Shown here piece after piece: positions 1 through 11,300 of a stretch of 64,000 nt of DNA. The stretch lies in assembly GCF_015832195.1 (NCBI RefSeq), contig NC_052020.1:60639888-60703887 (forward strand). The letters are read 5' to 3'. A model generated the notes under the pieces. That model was given only the letters and a program-made list of their open reading frames with translations. It made no database searches and was not told the DNA's origin. This DNA comes from Motacilla alba alba (lineage: Eukaryota; Chordata; Aves; Passeriformes; Motacillidae). The position numbers were made by a program, and so were the translations under genes. Position 1 is the first letter of the stretch. Every line of letters begins with the position of its first letter.

Positions 1-1839
1 CATATCAAGGAGAAAATTAATTCTTCTGTGGAAAAAAAAGATTTATGAAGAGTCCTGAACAGAGGTCATTAAGAAAGATAAATAATTTGGGAAATAATGA
101 TGAGGAAAAACAACAAACAGGAGAGGAAGCCCAAAAAAAATGCAGTACTGGTGGTGAGTAACAACTACAGCATTAATTACTGCCTTGGCACTAGGAAGAA
201 ATGAAAGGCTGGCAGTGAGTAAGCAGCCAGAGTCAGTAAACAAATAAAAACGGGCTCAAAGTTAAACAAATGTGAAGAAGTTAAATACAAAACTGAAATT
301 TAATTCGTGACAATCCAGTTACTGATATTGATGACCTGCTAAAAATGATGGTTTATTGTGAATTTCTCACTGTGAAGGGTGCCAGGCAGGCAGGTACATC
401 CTATTTTTGGTGATTTATTCTGCCAGGCACCTCTGCTCTGCTGTTACACGGCCCTGGCAGCTTCTGCAAGGAGCACAAGTTGACTCAGTTCAATCTGGAG
501 ACGTCAGAGGTCGAGCACCTGCTCCTGAACCAGCTCTGAGCAAACACACTGATGCCAAAAATAAAGTTTGCTGGGCAGGAGTCCAGCAGCAACACGTGAA
601 AAATGATTTATCTGTGTAAAGGGCTGCTTACAGAGCAACAATTTTCATAATATTTTCAGCAGATAAATATGTAATACTACTAAGAACGCTTGCAAAGTTT
701 ATCTGCTAAACTTCATGTACTTTTGTCATACTTTGAATGTGCCATGAACCCACAATTTTTTTATTAGAAAACCTTTGAAAACATTGTGCTCATTAGTTCA
801 ACCTCAGTTTTAAAGACCAGAGCATAAAAACAACTAAAGATTACCAGTGATGATGGGGATATTTAGTTCTACAGAGTATTATGGAGTTTCAATCCAGGAG
901 TTCCCCACTAGAGTTCTTTGCTTGAGTACAGAAGACAAACTTTGAACGCTTTAAAGTTACCTTAGACCATGGAAAATATATATAGAATATGAAATATCTT
1001 TACAGAAATAAGTTTCCACCTGATCAAGACTAGGAATTACTCCAAGCCCAGGCAATTGCTGTTTTATGGCCAATGTGCACAGACAGACAAGATAAACAGA
1101 TAAATATAAACAGAAAAATAACAGGTAAAACTAAGTGGATGTATTTAATGTAGTATAATTCTTATGTCCCTTTTGGGTTTTATTCGTAGAGTTAAAAGAC
1201 ACAAGGACTTACTTATGACAGAACCAGAAGTGGGTTTTTTATGAAAAAAAATAAAATTAAATTGTGGGTGGGTTTCAGCCTGCCATCAGGTTGTTTTTGA
1301 GGCGACAGCAGCGCTTTCTACGGGAGGAAAACGCGCTGTGAGCACCACGCCACTACTGACAAATAAAAACCACGGGGACTCAGCAGCGAGAACACGAATT
1401 ACAGCCCGGAAAAACTGAGCCACAAACGACAGCGCCGAGGCTCCAAGGGAGACGCTCTCAGCGCGCCGAGCGGCGAAGGGAGGGCGGGTTGGAAGGAGCG
1501 AACCGGCTCCACCAGCCCTGCCCCACACGTGCTCCGTGACGGAGCGGCTGCGAGCGGGGCGGGAGGAGGGCGCTGATCGCGCAGGGAAAGGCTGGAGGGA
1601 CGAGGCGATCCCCTCAGCGCCGTCCCCGCCATCCCCTCAGCGCCGTCCCCTCAGCGCCTCCCGCCTCCATTCGAACGGCGCGCGGCCGCCGCAGCCAATC
1701 AGCGCCCGCGCCACAGCCCCGGGCGCCCGCCGAGGGCTGAGGGCCGGCGGGGGGACCCCCCCTGCCCCGGCCGGGGCTCCGCTCCCCGCTCCCGGAGCCT
1801 CCTCCCGCCGCTCCTTCCCGGCTCCCCCGCCCGCCTTAC
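1..1839 (-). other. KLHDC1: KLHDC1 intron 1 (partial) and CpG-rich 5' end
   Basis: This stretch lies downstream of the KLHDC1 exon 1 donor on the minus strand. It must be the start of intron 1, which runs off the left edge. I searched the minus strand for the exon expected next (family residues similar to NEVYLPNDEIW) and did not find it. Positions 1-1300 are AT-rich with no repeat I can name. From about 1400 to 1839 the sequence becomes GC- and CpG-rich, continuous with the promoter island. The open frames here have no recognisable protein. Confidence 0.6.
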
Positions 1840-1941
1840 CACGTATCCTCCCCACACGTAGAGAAAGTTGCCGTCCACCACGGCGCAGTGGCCGCTGCGC
1901 TCCTCGGCCACGCAGAACTGATCCGCGGGGTCCGCCGCCAT
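1840..1941 (-). CDS. KLHDC1: KLHDC1 coding exon 1 (kelch domain containing 1), partial gene
   Basis: The first coding exon gives 34 residues, starting MAADPADQFCVAEERSGHCA and ending at VWGGYV. This closely matches the N-terminus of vertebrate KLHDC1, including the first kelch blade with its double glycine. The exon ends on a codon boundary at a clean donor, gtaagg, read on the minus strand from 1839. KLHDC1 is a kelch-repeat substrate receptor for CUL5 ubiquitin ligases that recognises glycine-ended C-terminal degrons; that is family knowledge, not visible here. The paralogue KLHDC2 has a different N-terminus (longer, acidic), so KLHDC1 is preferred. The remaining exons lie off the left edge. 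POLE2 is the divergent neighbour, as in other vertebrates. Confidence 0.93.
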
Positions 1942-2210
1942 CTTGGGGGGGAGGAAGAGGAGGAGGAGGAGGAGGGAGGAGGAGGAGGAAGCGGCTCGGC
2001 CGCCTCAGGGCTCGCGTCCCGCCACCGCCTCCTCCGGGTGAAGCTGCGGCTCCGCCGCCGGTCGCTCCCCTGGGGCGGACGGGAAGCGAGGAGGGTCCAA
2101 AGTGTGGGGCGGCACCCGGCGCGCGTCGGGATGGGAGCGGACGGGGACGGGGAGACCGCGCTGGCCCCGGTACCGGGCTGCAGTGCCGGGCTGAGGGGTG
2201 AGGCGGAATA
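1936..2210 (-). promoter_or_regulatory. KLHDC1 CpG-island promoter with YY1-like motif over the start codon
   Basis: On the minus strand the start codon sits inside CAAGATGGCGGCGG (about 1934-1946), a good match to the YY1 consensus AAnATGGCGGC. YY1 sites at this position are typical of CpG-island promoters whose transcription starts just upstream. Bases 1949-1992 form a purine tract on the plus strand (GGA/GGAA repeats), which would be a pyrimidine tract in the KLHDC1 5' UTR. No TATA box is seen. Confidence 0.55.
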
Positions 2211-2382
2211 AACCGTGCGGGAGGATGTGAATAATGCGGGAGGATGTGAATAATGGGCGCGAGAGGAGGAAAGAAGCACCGAGGACAGGAGAGCTTAACG
2301 CAAACCGCAGGGCAAGAAGGGAAGGAGGAGCTGCTCCCACAGCGGGACGGGGTTTAAGGCTCCGGGCAAGGGCACGGAGTGA

Positions 2383-2658
2383 TGGACAAGGGGGAATGGC
2401 TTCAAAGTGCCAGAGGGCAGGGATGGATGGGACATTGGGAAGGAATTCCTCCCTGTGAGGGTGGGGACGCCCTGGAATGGAATTCCCAGAGCAGCTGTGG
2501 CTGCCCCTGGATCCCTGGCAGTGTCCCAGGCCAGGTTGGACAGGGCTGGGAGCAGCCTGGGACAGTGGAAGTGTCCCTGCCATGGCAGCAGTGTCATGAA
2601 ATCGGCTTTAATGTCCCTTCCAGCCCAAACCATTCCATGATCCTGTGGGTTCTGTGAT
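2383..2658 (+). mobile_element. CR1 LINE, 5'-truncated 3' end
   Basis: It shows the standard avian CR1 3' segment: GGAATGGCTTC, then CAGGGATGGATGGGA, GCTGTGGCTGCCCC, GGCCAGGTTGGA and GTGTCCCTGCCATGG. It ends in CCAAACCATTCCATGATCC, the ATTCTATGAT-type tail. Lies in the KLHDC1-POLE2 intergenic space. Confidence 0.85.
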
Positions 2659-3034
2659 AAGACAAGCACAGCAGAATTCCCTGTCTCTGAAGGTGAGACA
2701 AGCCACGCTCTCGCCAGAAGCAGCAGCTATGAAATAGCAGCTGATATTAATTAAACAGTTGGACAGGTCCAGTTCTTACTCTGTTTTATCAACAACTGAG
2801 TCAGTTCCAGCTGAGCTCTGTGTCCGGCTGGAATGAATGGAATTCAAAATAAAACAGGTACAGCTCTTCAGAAATAGTAGAGTAGAACTTGGGAGAAGTG
2901 TGCACTTTGGCATCTTATAAAAGGGCACCAGAAAGTAATTGTCAAGATTTTCTTGTGACAGTGGGACATACACTTCCTCTGTTGGATCTAGGAGGGAAGA
3001 TGTTAATTATTCACATTGATAAACTGGTAATATT

Positions 3035-3330
3035 AATCACAGACTCTCCTGAATTGGAAGGGACCCACAGGGATCAGCCAGTGCAGCTCCTGGCCCTGCC
3101 CAGACCCCCAGCAATCCCACCCTGGGCATCCCTGGCAGCTCCTGGAGCTCTGGCAGCCTCAGGCTGTGCCCATTCCCTGGGGAGCCTGGGCAGTGCCAGC
3201 ACCCTCTGGGAAAGAACCTTTCCCTGAGATGCAACCCAAACCTGCCCTGGCACAGCTCCTGGCATTCTCTCAGTGGTGACACAGAGATCAGCACCTGTCC
3301 TGAACTCTTCAAACGAGGCCAGGTACTGTT
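3035..3330 (-). mobile_element. CR1 LINE fragment, reverse orientation
   Basis: It starts with ATCACAGACTCTCCTGAATTG, the reverse complement of a CR1 tail, followed by GGAAGGGACCCACAGGGATC and a CR1 3' body. About 140 bp of this copy (3071-3212) is nearly identical to the copy at 33250-33393. Confidence 0.75.
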
Positions 3331-4314
3331 GGTGCATTGGGATGGTGGTTAGGATGCAGGAGTCAGCATTTGGAAGAGGTGAAGAAGCCATGGGAAGCAG
3401 ACAAACTCCATCCACAGAGCTCTAGGTCAGGTAGAGCCGCAATGTGCTGTCCCAGGAGATGGGATTCTGCCAGTGGAGCAGTGACAGACCTGGAAATGAG
3501 CTGTTCGTCAGTGTAACAAAACAATTCCATGGATCCATGTAGATCCACGCTGGCTGATCCTGGAGCACTGGGCTCCTCCAGTCACTCTCCAGCTGCTGTG
3601 ATGTCCAGCAAAGCCACAGAAGGTGACAAAGATCTGGGCATGGCTTGCAGAGCTGCAGATGGCTCAGTGAAACACAAGGCTGCAGCTCACGCTGGAATAC
3701 TTTTATATCTCTGGTGGGAGGCTGCAGGCAAGCTAAGAGAGCCCCCAAATCCAGCAGGATGCTGTAGGAGTGTGCTTTACATTCCCTGGCTGGTCACAGC
3801 TTTAGAGAAAACTATTTTGGGATGAGGGGCACATCCCTTCTCCAGGTGCACCTTCCTTCATGTGGCGAGACAGGAGCTGAATGGCAGGATCAGGTTTTCT
3901 TAGAAGGAGAATAAGCAGTAATTTTAGCAAATGAAGGTACTTACGTAAGAATTGGGCTTATAATTTGCACCTAGCTGCATGCCTGTGACAAAAAATGAAT
4001 CATATTTCCTGCCAAAATAGCCGAGACCTGTCAGATGGCAGCTCTTTGTCTGAAGAGAGTAGCAGCAGCTTCACCCATGAGCTCACTCCCCGATGAGGAG
4101 CAATTATAAATTATGCAGTTGAGAATGGGCTATAGAAAATAGCTGACATTTTCTGTCTGTCAGTAAATCCCTGCAGTCTTTCGATCCAACTCTTTCAAGA
4201 GTTGCTTTGTGAGCCTTCTGTGGAATCAAAGCTGTACTTTGAGAGATGGGGATGAGTGTTTGAATGAAATGTCAGGTGTTTTCCGTCTGGAGAGAAGGCA
4301 GCTACTCCACGATC

Positions 4315-4480
4315 CTGGAACTGTGGCTGTCCCTGGATCCCTGGCAGTGCCCAAGGCCAGGTTGGATGAGGCTTGGAGCAACCTGGGACAGTGGAAAGTG
4401 TCCCTGCCATGGCAGCGGGTGGGATGAGATGAGTTTTAAGGTCTCTTCTCATCCAAACCATTCTGGGATGCTGTGATTAT
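4315..4480 (+). mobile_element. CR1 LINE 3' fragment
   Basis: It contains GGATCCCTGGCAGTGCCCAA, GGCCAGGTTGGATGAGG, GTGTCCCTGCCATGG, and ends near CCAAACCATTCTGGGATGC. Confidence 0.8.
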
Positions 4481-4824
4481 ATAAACACAGCCCTGGAGAG
4501 CATCCTGTGCTCACAGGAGCAATTCACAGTCAGATGTATTTGATGGATGCTTTGTGCCAAGAAAATCTGAAGTGGGAGAGACTCTGGAGTACTGGAGATG
4601 CAGAGGAGCCTGTGCTGGGCCTGCAGGGAACGAGCAGGGAGAAATATTGTGAGCTACAGTACCTGTACAGGAACAAAGTGATACCGTGGATAATTGTATT
4701 GGGTAACTTGTGTCAGCCACAGCAAGTGTTTTATGGAATCAGGGAATTGGTGAGGTTGGAATGTGGAGTCTGCCAAGGCCACACTGCCCCATGTCCCCAT
4801 ATGCCACATCCACACGGTGTTTAA

Positions 4825-5095
4825 ATCTTTCCAAGGATGGGGACTCCACCACCGCCCTGGGAGCCTGTGCCAGGGCTGGACAGCCCTTTCCATGGGGAAA
4901 TTCCTGCTGGGCCCACCCTGAGCTGCCCTGGCCCAGCCTGAGGCCGTTCCCTCTGCTCCTGTCCCTGTTCCCTGGAGCAGAGCCCGACCCCCCCGGCTGT
5001 GCCCTCCTGGCAGGAGCTGTGCAGAGCCACAAGGGCCCCCTGAGCCTCCTCTGCTCCAGGCTGAGCCCCGTCCCAGCTCCCTCAGGAATTCTCCA
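4825..5095 (-). mobile_element. CR1 LINE fragment, reverse orientation, abutting the POLE2 CpG island
   Basis: Reads as a reversed CR1 body: CAAGGATGGGGACTCCACCA, TGTGCCAGGGCTGGACA, CCCTGAGCTGCCCTGG and CTGCTCCAGGCTGAGCCCC. The same segment recurs at 59265-59500. A long open frame at 4710-5792 spans this element and the CpG island and is not a gene. Confidence 0.7.
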
Positions 5096-5358
5096 GCCCC
5101 TCCCCAGCTCCCTCAGCCTCTCCTGGTGCTCCAGCCCCTCCCCAGCTCCGTTCCCTTCCCGGAGCCGCTCCAGCCCCTCCATGTCTCCTGTCAGGAGGGG
5201 CCCGGAGCTGCCCTCAGGACTGGCGGTGCCAGCTCAGGGACATTCCCCGCTCCGAGCCGGCTCCGGCAGCGCCGCTGTTCCCTCCCGGGCGGAGCGGGGC
5301 CGTGCCGGGCTCCTCCCGCGGCGGGGCTGGCCCGGCCTGAGGGGGCGGCCCGGCCGCG

Positions 5359-5367
5359 TTTGGCGCC
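5359..5367 (+). promoter_or_regulatory. E2F-like site just upstream of the POLE2 start codon
   Basis: TTTGGCGCC matches the E2F consensus TTTSGCGC and lies 10 bases before the POLE2 ATG, in a CpG island (about 5250-5600). POLE2 is an S-phase gene and other replication genes are E2F targets, so a role is plausible; binding is not shown by sequence alone. A Kozak-type GCCGCCATGG follows directly. Confidence 0.55.
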
Positions 5368-5376
5368 ATCGCCGCC

Positions 5377-8300
5377 ATGGAGCCCGAGCGGCTGCGGCGC
5401 CGCCTCAGCTCCGCGTTCCGCCTGCGGGGGCTCGTCCTGCGCCCGTGAGTAGCGCCGGGCCCGACCCTGCTCTGCCCCGGACCCTGCTCTGCCCCGGGCC
5501 CTGCTCCGGCCCCGGCCCTGCTCCGGCCCCGCGGGGATCGGCCTCGGGCCCGGGGAGCGCCGGTCGGGATGGGGCCGGGGCCGCTCCGCGTCCCCCGCGG
5601 CGCCTCCTCGGGATGTGGGGCTGCCTTTCCCACCTCTTCCTCCTTCCCCCGCATCGAGGCCTCTGGAGGCTCCTCCAAAGCCATCTTTCGCCTGTCCTGC
5701 TGCTGCGGGCCTCTACCCTCCATCCGTCCCTCTATCATGGCCCTGGGTGCCACCAAACGCTGCCCATGGTGTCCCCTTGGAGCCCTCCCTGATGCTGGTG
5801 CCGGGTGTTTGGTTGAGTTTTTTGTCAGCCTCTGACCCTGAAAACTCTGGGATCTGAGTTCCAGTTGCCAGTCTTGTGCTCAGCAGTCTTTGCTAGAGGA
5901 AGGAATGTCATTTGCAAGACAGAAATGGAGTATTTCCAGTATAATAGGTTGTGTTATTTAGAGATGGCAAGGTCAATGAGAAGGGATTCCTGCTTGTAGT
6001 GGAAGGTGTCATGGTTTGTAAGAGACTGGGTCTCGCATCGCTCTTATGTTCCCTTTCTGTCTTGTGTGTGTTAATGTCAATTAAATTCTCTTTCTGTCGT
6101 GGTTGGGATGTGATTATTTTGGACAGTGCCCTGATACTTTCATTAGAGAGGAGCACAAGTCCAGAACTCCTGACTCCACAGTTCCATGAGCTGAGGCATT
6201 TTGAAGGTCAGGCTGATCACCAAAATGCCAGTTGGGTTGGCCAGCAGATGACATTAATAACTAAATTGTTATCTTTAATGTGAGACTCTTGTCTAAGGTT
6301 GAGGGAAGAACCGGATTTCTAAACCTTGTGTTATTGAGAGTTAAAATTACTCCTGTTTCAAATACATTGCTAAACTGGAGCAGGTCCTGTGGGGGCTGTT
6401 GAGGTGGTCCTGGGCTGGAGGCTGTGGGGGAAGCAGGACGAGCTGGAAGCTCTGTTCTGGTGACATCCCAGCTCCAGGGCTGCGCCTGGATTTGGAGTCC
6501 AAAATGAGGGATTTGGAGCTGCTGGTATGAGTCCAGAGGAATCCACAGAGCTGCTCCAAGGGCTGGAGCTGCTCTGGAGCCAGGCTGGGAGAGCTGGGAA
6601 TGTTCCCCTGGAGAGGAGAAGGCTCCAGGCAGAGCTCAGAGCCCCTGGCAGGGCCTGAAGGGGCTCCAGGAGAGTTGCAGAGGGACTGGGGACAAGGCCT
6701 GGAGGGACAGGACACAGGGAATGGCTGCCAGTGCCAGAGGGCAGGGATGGGTGGGAGATTGGGAATTGGGAATTCCCAGATACTGGGATGGAATTCCCAG
6801 ATTTGCTGTGGCTGCCCCTGGATCCCTGGCAGTGCCCGAGGCCAGGCTTTGGGGCTTGGAGCAGCCTGGGACAGTGGGAGGTGTCCCTGCCATGAGTTGG
6901 AATGGGATGAGCTTTAAGGTCCCTTCCAACCCAAACCATTCTGGGATTCCATGATTCGAGGGTCAGAGAACGTGGCACGGAGAGGATGTGAAGCATTTGG
7001 GTTTATTCAGCCTCCAGAAGGGGAGATTCACGAGGAGCTCATCCCAGCTTTCCTGAAAGTGAGAAGTGTTCTCAAGGATGCACACTGACAGGGCCAGAGA
7101 CATTTAATTCTTCGTTGAAATTGTAATTAAACTTTGAAGTCGATGGAGTAGAGAAGTGCTGGAATCTCCCTCCCTGGAAGTTCTCAAGGCTTGGCTCCAC
7201 GGGGCCCTGGGCAGCACAACCCAAGCCCTGCTTTCAGGAGACGCTTGGACCACAGGGTCTCCAGAATTCCCTCCCAACATGGAATTTTTTGTGTGAAGCT
7301 GAGGTTTTCCACATCTTTTCCCTGATATTTTCAATCCCGATGATTTTTTCTTTGACTATAACCAGCGTGCTGTTACGCAGAGCTCATTGTTTAATTGTTT
7401 CTGCTTTTGAACCGCGTGCCGTGTGGTGATGTTGCGCACGCCTGCCAAAATCAGCGCAGTTTGTGTCAACTACTGAACATTAATTGCTTTTTGTGCTTTC
7501 TCCTCCGGGATCAGGGATGCCCTGAAGTATCTCACTGAAGCTTTCCAGTCCACCAGTGAGGGAGAACTTGACGATATAATTGAAAATGTCATCGATGCAG
7601 TTGAAAAACAGCCTTGTAAGTAAACAGTTTCTTTTTCTTGAGCCAGTTTTCCTGGCATTTCTGATGTCATCACATCAAAGACAGTTCCTGGCAGCAGAGA
7701 CACTGAGGTGTCATTGTAGTGTAAAGGGTTGATTGAGATAAATGTATTTTTTGGCCTTTTATTTTGGTTAAACACTGAGGTTTGCAATGTCAGCAGAAGA
7801 CATTTGTGCCATATAACGAGTTGGCAGTGCAGAATATCCTGACTTTTCCAAGAGCAGTAGCATTTTTCAGTGACAGTTACTAAAAGTTTGTCTGGACTTC
7901 CTTGTACCTGAAACTAATTTTAAATATTAAAGTGGAGAGAGACTATTTACACATGGAGGGACAGGACACAGGGAATGGCTTCCCACTGCCAGAGGGCAGG
8001 GATGGATGGGATATTTGGAAGGAATATTTTGAAGGAATACTTTGATGGAATATTTTGAAGGAATACTTTGATGGAATATTTTGATGGAATATTTTGGAGG
8101 AATATTTTGAAGGAATATTTTGATGGAATATTTTGATGGAATATTTTGATGGAATACTTTGATGGAATATTTTGATGGAATATTTTGAAGGAATTCTTAC
8201 CTGTGAGGGTGGGGACGCCTTCAAACTCCTTTCAATTATCAGTTTATATCCATGAAAACAACAATGTGCCTGTCTCCAGAGCTGTGTTGGAATACTTAGG

Positions 8301-11300
8301 GCAGCAATCCTTGTGATAATGTTCTGGAACCAATTTAACCTCCAGAATGTGAGAGCTCAGCTCTAACATGTTTGTGATAGATTTGGCAGCTTTGCATAAA
8401 CTAGAATTGTCTTGTTCTCCATTTTTGGGGTATTTTTTCCCTAGGAATGTGTCCTTTTGGTGGCAATATTAAGTGATCCATCCGTGTGCCATTACAGAAA
8501 ACATGAATTCTTTGTGTGTATTCCTGTGGGGAGACTCGGCCATTTGATGTGAGATATTGGACGGCCACTTCCTTCCTTGCTGCAGGTTTAATCCTTGGGA
8601 TTTTTCTTTGCAGTGTCATCCAACATGATTGAGCAGCCCCTGGTGGAAGCAGCTGTCCAGGAATGCAGCCGGGCCCCGGATGAGGCCATGTAGGGTGACA
8701 TTAAAAATGTTATGGGGACTTCTGCTGGCATTTCCTTGTTCCTCCTGGGGACATCAGTGCCAGGCATTGTCTGCAGCCATTGCTCTGGGCTTTTGCCTTC
8801 CTGCTGCTGCCTTTGCTCCACTCAGGTTTAGCTTTTCTATTTTCCCATTCTCTGCTGCTCTGGTGTGTGGGGCTGGGTTCACATCAGGGGATGCTGAGCT
8901 CTGCACAGAGCAGGGACACAAAACAATTCCTGCTCCAGCTGGGCACCAAGGACAAATGATCCAAAGCTCAGCCCAGGAGCACAAACAGCGTGGGCTGCAG
9001 AGAGAAAAACAAGCAGGGTGGGAGTGCCTGGGCTAAAGCTGGAACGGGACAATGAACTGCAAGGTGCAAATGGAGCAGAGCTGAGCCAAGGGAGAGACCC
9101 CGGCAGCGCTCGTGCATTTTGGGACCATTTGGGTTCCTCTTGGCTGCAGCCCTGGCTGGGCTCTGGGGCTGCCCAAGGTGGATCCATGGAGGAGATGCTT
9201 TGAATAAATCCCTGCTTTATTCTGTGACTCCACCCAGCCTCTGCTCCAGCGCAGCCTCCCCAGGGCATCTCCAGGCTGCTCCTTGGAGTGTGTGCTCCCA
9301 TGGCTGGGCCTCCAGGGGGCCCTGAACAGAATCTGGAGTTCTGGAATGGAGCTGCTGGGGTTGTGTTGGGTGTGCTGCAGGTGGAATATTAACCAGCACT
9401 TCTGGCCATGCTTTATTTGCTTTGCTCTAGATGAAAGTTATCTCAAGTTGCTTTTGTTCCTTTCTTTTGTGAAAGCACTTTGGAAAAGTTTTCCTCTGGG
9501 GTGCCTGCTTCTGCTTTTTTGTTTAGTTTTTTGATCCCTGATTGATTTCCATTCCGCCATAACAAAGTGTGGAGCAATTACTGGAGTTTCTGAGAACTTT
9601 GTGATCCTGATGGATGTGTTTCCTTTCGTGTTCACATCGTGATGCAAAGCATGAAAAGAGATGGTTTGCTGGGCATGTCAATTAGATCCTGTCATCCCCC
9701 AGCCTCTGAGGATGGAGAAAATTCGGGTTTAACTTTGCTCCTTGCTGTTGGGATCTTTATGATGCAGATGGTGTGAGGGTGACTTTTCTTTGTGGTGCTT
9801 TTTTATACTTGATGTAGGTTTTTTTCTGCTCCAGAAGTGAAGAGAAATCCATATGTACAGCTCCTCAGTGCAGAGTCCTGAAGGGAAAAGCTCTTCAGAT
9901 CACAGGGACAAGTCTTTTTCATTATTTAACTAAAAGATGCAGGAGAAAATAGACTAGGAAATAGACTAGGAAATAGAATATAAAATAGACTAGAAAATAG
10001 AGTATAAAATAGAAAGAGAAGCGGTGATGATAGCAAAACAAATGTCATTTTAGCCAACGTATTTGTCAGTTTGCTTCAGCCACTTCATGGAAGCACAGAA
10101 TGGCTTTGGTTGGAAGGGAACCTTCAGTTAATGCTGTCACTGTTCTTATTGCAGAGAAAATGTTTTCAACATTATTGGAGCCTTTGACATTCCACGTTAC
10201 ATTTATAATTCAGAAAGAAAGAAGTTTCTGCCGTAAGTCCCCCGTATTTTAAGTTTCAAGCACTTCCTTTTTTAAGAACAAAGCCTCTGTTTCTGTAGGA
10301 TAACTCTAGTTTTAATCTTTCCCTCTTGGCCTGTTCAGCTGAAGCCTGAGTGAGAAAAGTAATAAATGTTTAAGACCATAAACCAAGTTTATTCCACCTA
10401 ATGAATAAAAAAGACAGTAAGGCTAAGGTCATACATCACTAAAGGTAATTTGGGGTTATTTTTTTTCTCACGTTGGGCTGTTTAAATTTATTTTTTTAAT
10501 AAATTTGATCTGTCTGTTGCCTGTATTTATTTCTTGGTCTGTATCTTGCAGCTCCCTGAAGCCCTGGGGGGTTTCTAAGGAGAGCTCCAAATGGTAAAAA
10601 AGAAATATTAGGAGCAGCTGGTGAGAAACTGGAGGAATAATGCTTTTGTTCACAACTGCTTAAAGGCAGAACTGCTTTTTTTAAAATGGATTTCTGCAGA
10701 GGTCTCTTTGGGTGGAAGGATAAATCTCAAGTCCTGTGAGTTAGAGGGGGATGAAATGGATGCAGAGATGCAGAAACACAGGATCCTGAGCAGGATGTGC
10801 CTAAATCACGGTGCAGCTTCTGCAGCCTCCCTTTTAGATCAAGAAATCATCTTGATGTGGGGAATATCCCTTTGTGACGCTGTGACTGTGTTAATTCTTG
10901 CAGCCTGTCCATGACTGACCTGCCTAGGCCGAGTTTATTTGGGACTGCCAGGGACAAGGCAGAGCTGTTCCGGGAGCGCTACGCCATCCTCCAGCAGGTC
11001 AGGAGTCCTCAGGGAAGGATCCCGCTTCTCCTTCCAAAAATACATCATGCTCTCTGCCTCATAAACTCTCTGCCTTCCAGCTGGTCACAAATAACTTCTT
11101 GTTGCAGCCTTACAGATGCTTTCATGACTCTTTTTTAGGCTTAGTTTTATTAGCCGGTGCATTTTTAGGCTTAGTTTTATTATCTGGTGTTATTGATCAT
11201 CTATTTCTTGGAAATAAATTCTTGTCAAAAGGACTGAATTATTAAAAGTCGCTGGCTGAAGTAGAGTAAGAACTTTCTGAAGTGCTTTGAATAGTGCTTG

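Noticed and set aside
4710..5792. 360-codon plus-strand open frame
   Set aside because: Spans a reversed CR1, the POLE2 CpG island and POLE2 exon 1 in the wrong frame.
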